Assembly (NCBI GenBank): GCA_017549085.1
Contig: JAFYVO010000081.1
Coordinates: 1-12,079, forward strand
Direction: 5' to 3'
DNA from: Thermoguttaceae bacterium
Lineage (GTDB): Bacteria; Planctomycetota; Planctomycetia; Pirellulales; Thermoguttaceae
Length of the DNA: 12,079 nucleotides
Position 1 is the first letter of the stretch. The number at the start of each line of letters is the position of its first letter. Shown here piece by piece: positions 10,213 through 12,079 of the stretch. The notes beneath the pieces are model-generated. The model was not told where the DNA came from, searched no databases, and was given only the letters and a program-made list of their open reading frames with translations. Position numbers and translations under genes: made by a program.

Positions 10213-11373
10213 TTACCGCGTCCACTCAAATTTGTCGAGGATGTACGGCGCCAAGCCTTCCAAATCCGGGTCGGCCCCGATTCCCGGCTCGTCCCAAAGT
10301 TCGACGGCGCGGTACGGACGCGGCGGCGCCATTTTCTCCGGGTCGTCGGCGGGCGTCGTTTCGACCGCGGCGAGCGGAGCAAACGGATCGAACGTCAGGA
10401 TTTCGTCCAAACGTTGATAGTCGGTCGGCAAAACAAAATTCGACGTCGACGCGAGCGCCGCCAAATGACGGTAACCAAGCGACGATTGAAGGTCGAAACC
10501 GGCGTAACAGCGAACTTCCTTCGACGCCGCGAACTCCGCGATGCGGCGCGCTTCCCAGTGACCGCCGACGCGGCCCGGTTTCAGGCAGACGACGCGGCAC
10601 GCTTCCAAGTCGAACGCCATCGCCGCGTCTTCGAGCGACTCGATCGATTCGTCCAAGCAAATCGGCGTCCGCATCGCCTCTTTCAGCATCGCGTGCGCGA
10701 CGAAGTCCTTCGCCGACAACGGTTGCTCGACGCAGTTCAGGAAGAAATCGTCCATGCGGTACAGGGTGTCCGAGTGCTTTTCAAAGTCGAGACCGCCCTC
10801 GACGTCGACTTGAAGCTGCAACCAGGACGGCGTGTCGAGGCGCGCGAAATTGAGGATTTGGACGTTCCAACCCGGACGGATTTTCAGCGTCAGACGGGCG
10901 AAATTCTCGTCGGTCGCGCGCTTCAATTCGTTGAAAAATTCGTCTTCTTCGATGAAACGGTCGAACGTCAAACCGACTTTCAGCGGTTTCTTTTCGCCGC
11001 CGAGCGTTTTCCAGAGCGGTTCGCCGCGGAGCCGAGCGTTCAAGTCTTGCCAAGCCATTTCGGCGACGGCGCGCGCTTGGCGGTTCCCCTTGATCGACGC
11101 GAAAATATCGGCGAACGATTCGGCGCGGTCGACGTATTTCGTTTCGGTCAAGAGCGGAAGGATCACGTCGCGAGCGGTCAGGTACGTCGCGCCGCTCCAT
11201 TGGTCGGTCAAGATCGGGGAGTTCCCCGGAGCGACTTCGCCCCAACCGGAGACGCCGTCGCTTTCAATGCGGAACAGAACGGTTTCGCAAAATTCCGTCG
11301 GAGCGTTCGAAACGCGAACCGGTTTTTTTAACGGGAGACGAACCAAATAACCTTCTAAACGGTCGAAACGCAT
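10213..11373 (-). CDS. menC: MenC-like enolase-superfamily enzyme (o-succinylbenzoate synthase / N-acylamino acid racemase type)
   Basis: 386 aa from the ATG at 11373, chosen because GGAG lies 9 nt upstream; a TTG at 11388 overlaps that ribosome site. In 386-aa numbering, the catalytic lysine is K164 in LTLKIRPGW, the Mg2+ ligands are D190 (QVDVEG), E216 (CVEQPL) and D241 (CLDES), and the opposite lysine is K265 in CLKPGRVGG. KIxPGW and LKPGRVGG are signatures of the low-GC-type MenC/NSAR group, which dehydrates SHCHC to o-succinylbenzoate in menaquinone synthesis or racemises N-acyl amino acids. Other dipeptide-epimerase or muconate-type activities cannot be excluded, since no men gene is adjacent. 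It is a host gene, divergent from priA, with a good promoter at 11481-11509. Confidence 0.8.
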   Translation of the reverse strand: MRFDRLEGYLVRLPLKKPVRVSNAPTEFCETVLFRIESDGVSGWGEVAPGNSPILTDQWSGATYLTARDVILPLLTETKYVDRAESFADIFASIKGNRQARAVAEMAWQDLNARLRGEPLWKTLGGEKKPLKVGLTFDRFIEEDEFFNELKRATDENFARLTLKIRPGWNVQILNFARLDTPSWLQLQVDVEGGLDFEKHSDTLYRMDDFFLNCVEQPLSAKDFVAHAMLKEAMRTPICLDESIESLEDAAMAFDLEACRVVCLKPGRVGGHWEARRIAEFAASKEVRCYAGFDLQSSLGYRHLAALASTSNFVLPTDYQRLDEILTFDPFAPLAAVETTPADDPEKMAPPRPYRAVELWDEPGIGADPDLEGLAPYILDKFEWTR

Positions 11374-11480
11374 CGACGGGAACTCCAAAAACGTTGCGGA
11401 AATTGTTTAGCAATTCGAAAAGGGACGAAAAAACGTCCAAAGCGGGGCGATTCAGACGGCGGCGCGTCGAAATCATCCTT

Positions 11481-11509
11481 ATTTTACCAAACGGGGCGGA
11501 CGATTGCAA
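11481..11509 (-). promoter_or_regulatory. Promoter of the menC-like gene
   Basis: On the minus strand: TTGCAA (11509-11504), a 17-nt spacer and TAAAAT (11486-11481). Leader to the ATG is about 100 nt. Confidence 0.55.
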
Positions 11510-11614
11510 GGAGCCTTTTTCAATTCGCGGCGATTTTATTCCGTTTCTTCCTTGCAAAGTCGGACGGTAAGCGCTGAAAAAAGGCGAAGCGGAACAGCCG
11601 AGCGTCGGCGACTC

Positions 11615-11643
11615 TTGCGGCGGCGGCGAAATTGCGATATAAT
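11615..11643 (+). promoter_or_regulatory. Promoter of priA
   Basis: TTGCGG (11615-11620), a 17-nt spacer and a perfect TATAAT (11638-11643), about 60 nt before the priA ATG. The 11374-11709 gap otherwise holds only the divergent promoter pair. Confidence 0.55.
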
Positions 11644-11709
11644 CGGAAGAGCGGAGGGGGGAAAACGCCCTTATATTAATTAACGTCAAATTTCGGAGAA
11701 CGACGAACG

Positions 11710-12079
11710 ATGCAACCGACCCTTTTCGACGACCAGCGGCCCGTTTGGGAGACGGTCGAGAACGAGCGCGAAATCTTGATCGCCGAAGTCGCGTTTCCGG
11801 ACGGGCCGGACGGAACGTTCGATTATAAGGTTCCGGAGCGGCTCGAGGAGCGGGTTGTTCCGGGCGTTCGCGTTACGGTTCCGCTTGGAACGCGGAATCG
11901 GCCGGTTTCCGCTTACTGCGTCGGCGTCGAGCGGCGACTCGAACGCGAAAAGCGACCGGCGTTGGGGGAAAAGAGCGAAAATACGGAGAATGGGGGAAAG
12001 AAACGGTTCCGCTTGAAGGAAGTCGCGTCGGTCGTCGACTCGGAACCGCTCCTTTCGCCGAAAATGTTGGAGTTGGCCC
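11710..12079 (+). CDS. priA: Primosomal protein N' (PriA), N-terminal part (runs off the window)
   Basis: The frame from ATG 11710 gives 123 residues to the window edge. GGAG lies 11 nt upstream. Residues 22-70 read ILIAEVAFPDGPDGTFDYKVPERLEERVVPGVRVTVPLGTRNRPVSAYCVGV, the 3'-DNA-binding domain of PriA with its FDY.VP and G.RV.VP.G.R motifs. It continues RFRLKEVASVVDSEPLLSPKMLELA, the usual link toward the winged helix. PriA is the replication-restart helicase that loads the replicative helicase at stalled forks. Helicase and zinc motifs lie outside the window. It is a host housekeeping gene. Confidence 0.9.
   Translation, partial: MQPTLFDDQRPVWETVENEREILIAEVAFPDGPDGTFDYKVPERLEERVVPGVRVTVPLGTRNRPVSAYCVGVERRLEREKRPALGEKSENTENGGKKRFRLKEVASVVDSEPLLSPKMLELA

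Noticed and set aside
9973..11331. 452-aa open frame on the plus strand across the menC-like gene
   Set aside because: Opposite-strand shadow: the minus strand carries all enolase-superfamily catalytic motifs, and the plus frame is Arg/Phe-rich without domains.

Overview
The window looks like a GC-rich (roughly 58-60%) planctomycete-type chromosome, probably a gut-associated lineage. The clues are codon choice (GCG, TCG, AAC, GAA, CTT/TTG), an integrase box with Gln-Asn-Leu-Arg in place of the usual His-x-x-Arg, and long GC-rich spacers between genes. The lineage is an inference from style, not from a search.

Flanks. At the left edge (1-147, minus) is the start of an IS5-type transposase. 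It is followed by about 240 bp that holds what may be the 3' remnant of a host gene. To the right of the mobile element come tRNA-Arg(UCU) (9563-9636, minus), a 190-bp tandem duplication, a menC-like enolase-superfamily gene (10213-11373, minus) and the start of priA (11710 onward, plus). These last two are divergently transcribed host genes.

Integrated element. Between 443 and 9576 lies an island with a unit length of 9118 bp, inserted in the 3' end of the tRNA-Arg gene. A 16-bp direct repeat (443-458 and 9561-9576) marks attL and attR. A 20-bp repeat made of two GGGTACTA boxes sits inside each end (602-621, 9509-9528) and looks like integrase arm sites. Further in are two 95-bp cassettes in inverted orientation (758-852, 9229-9323). 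Every recognisable gene in the island runs left to right. The order is: a ribbon-helix-helix regulator whose frame breaks in a G-run; a Cro/CI-type HTH regulator; two unknown proteins (2656-2979, 3161-3655); a small HTH_17 excisionase/AlpA-like protein; a 1039-aa primase-polymerase/helicase (Prim-Pol plus DUF3987); and a tyrosine integrase that follows the helicase by 10 nt and ends in a strong terminator. No capsid, portal, terminase, relaxase or conjugation gene is visible. The gene set resembles phage-inducible satellites or other small self-replicating integrative elements.

Non-coding content. About one third of the island is non-coding and highly structured. It contains a G-rich dyad with a possible pseudoknot (862-933), a pair of matched operators three helical turns apart (2435-2483), a three-hairpin leader RNA (2509-2628), a hairpin cluster (3007-3108), an AT-rich patch with TTGAAAA iterons at exactly 18-bp spacing (3721-3763), a 21-bp stem-loop just before the excisionase (3813-3875), a textbook terminator placed directly in front of the primase start (4185-4237), and a tandem array of six ~59-bp units with small hairpins (8745-9098) bracketed by 25-bp direct repeats.

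Inferred logic: the Cro/CI-like regulator represses the promoter at 2460-2487. Readthrough of the pre-primase terminator would license replication and integrase expression, and the HTH_17 protein and integrase would handle excision at the tRNA.
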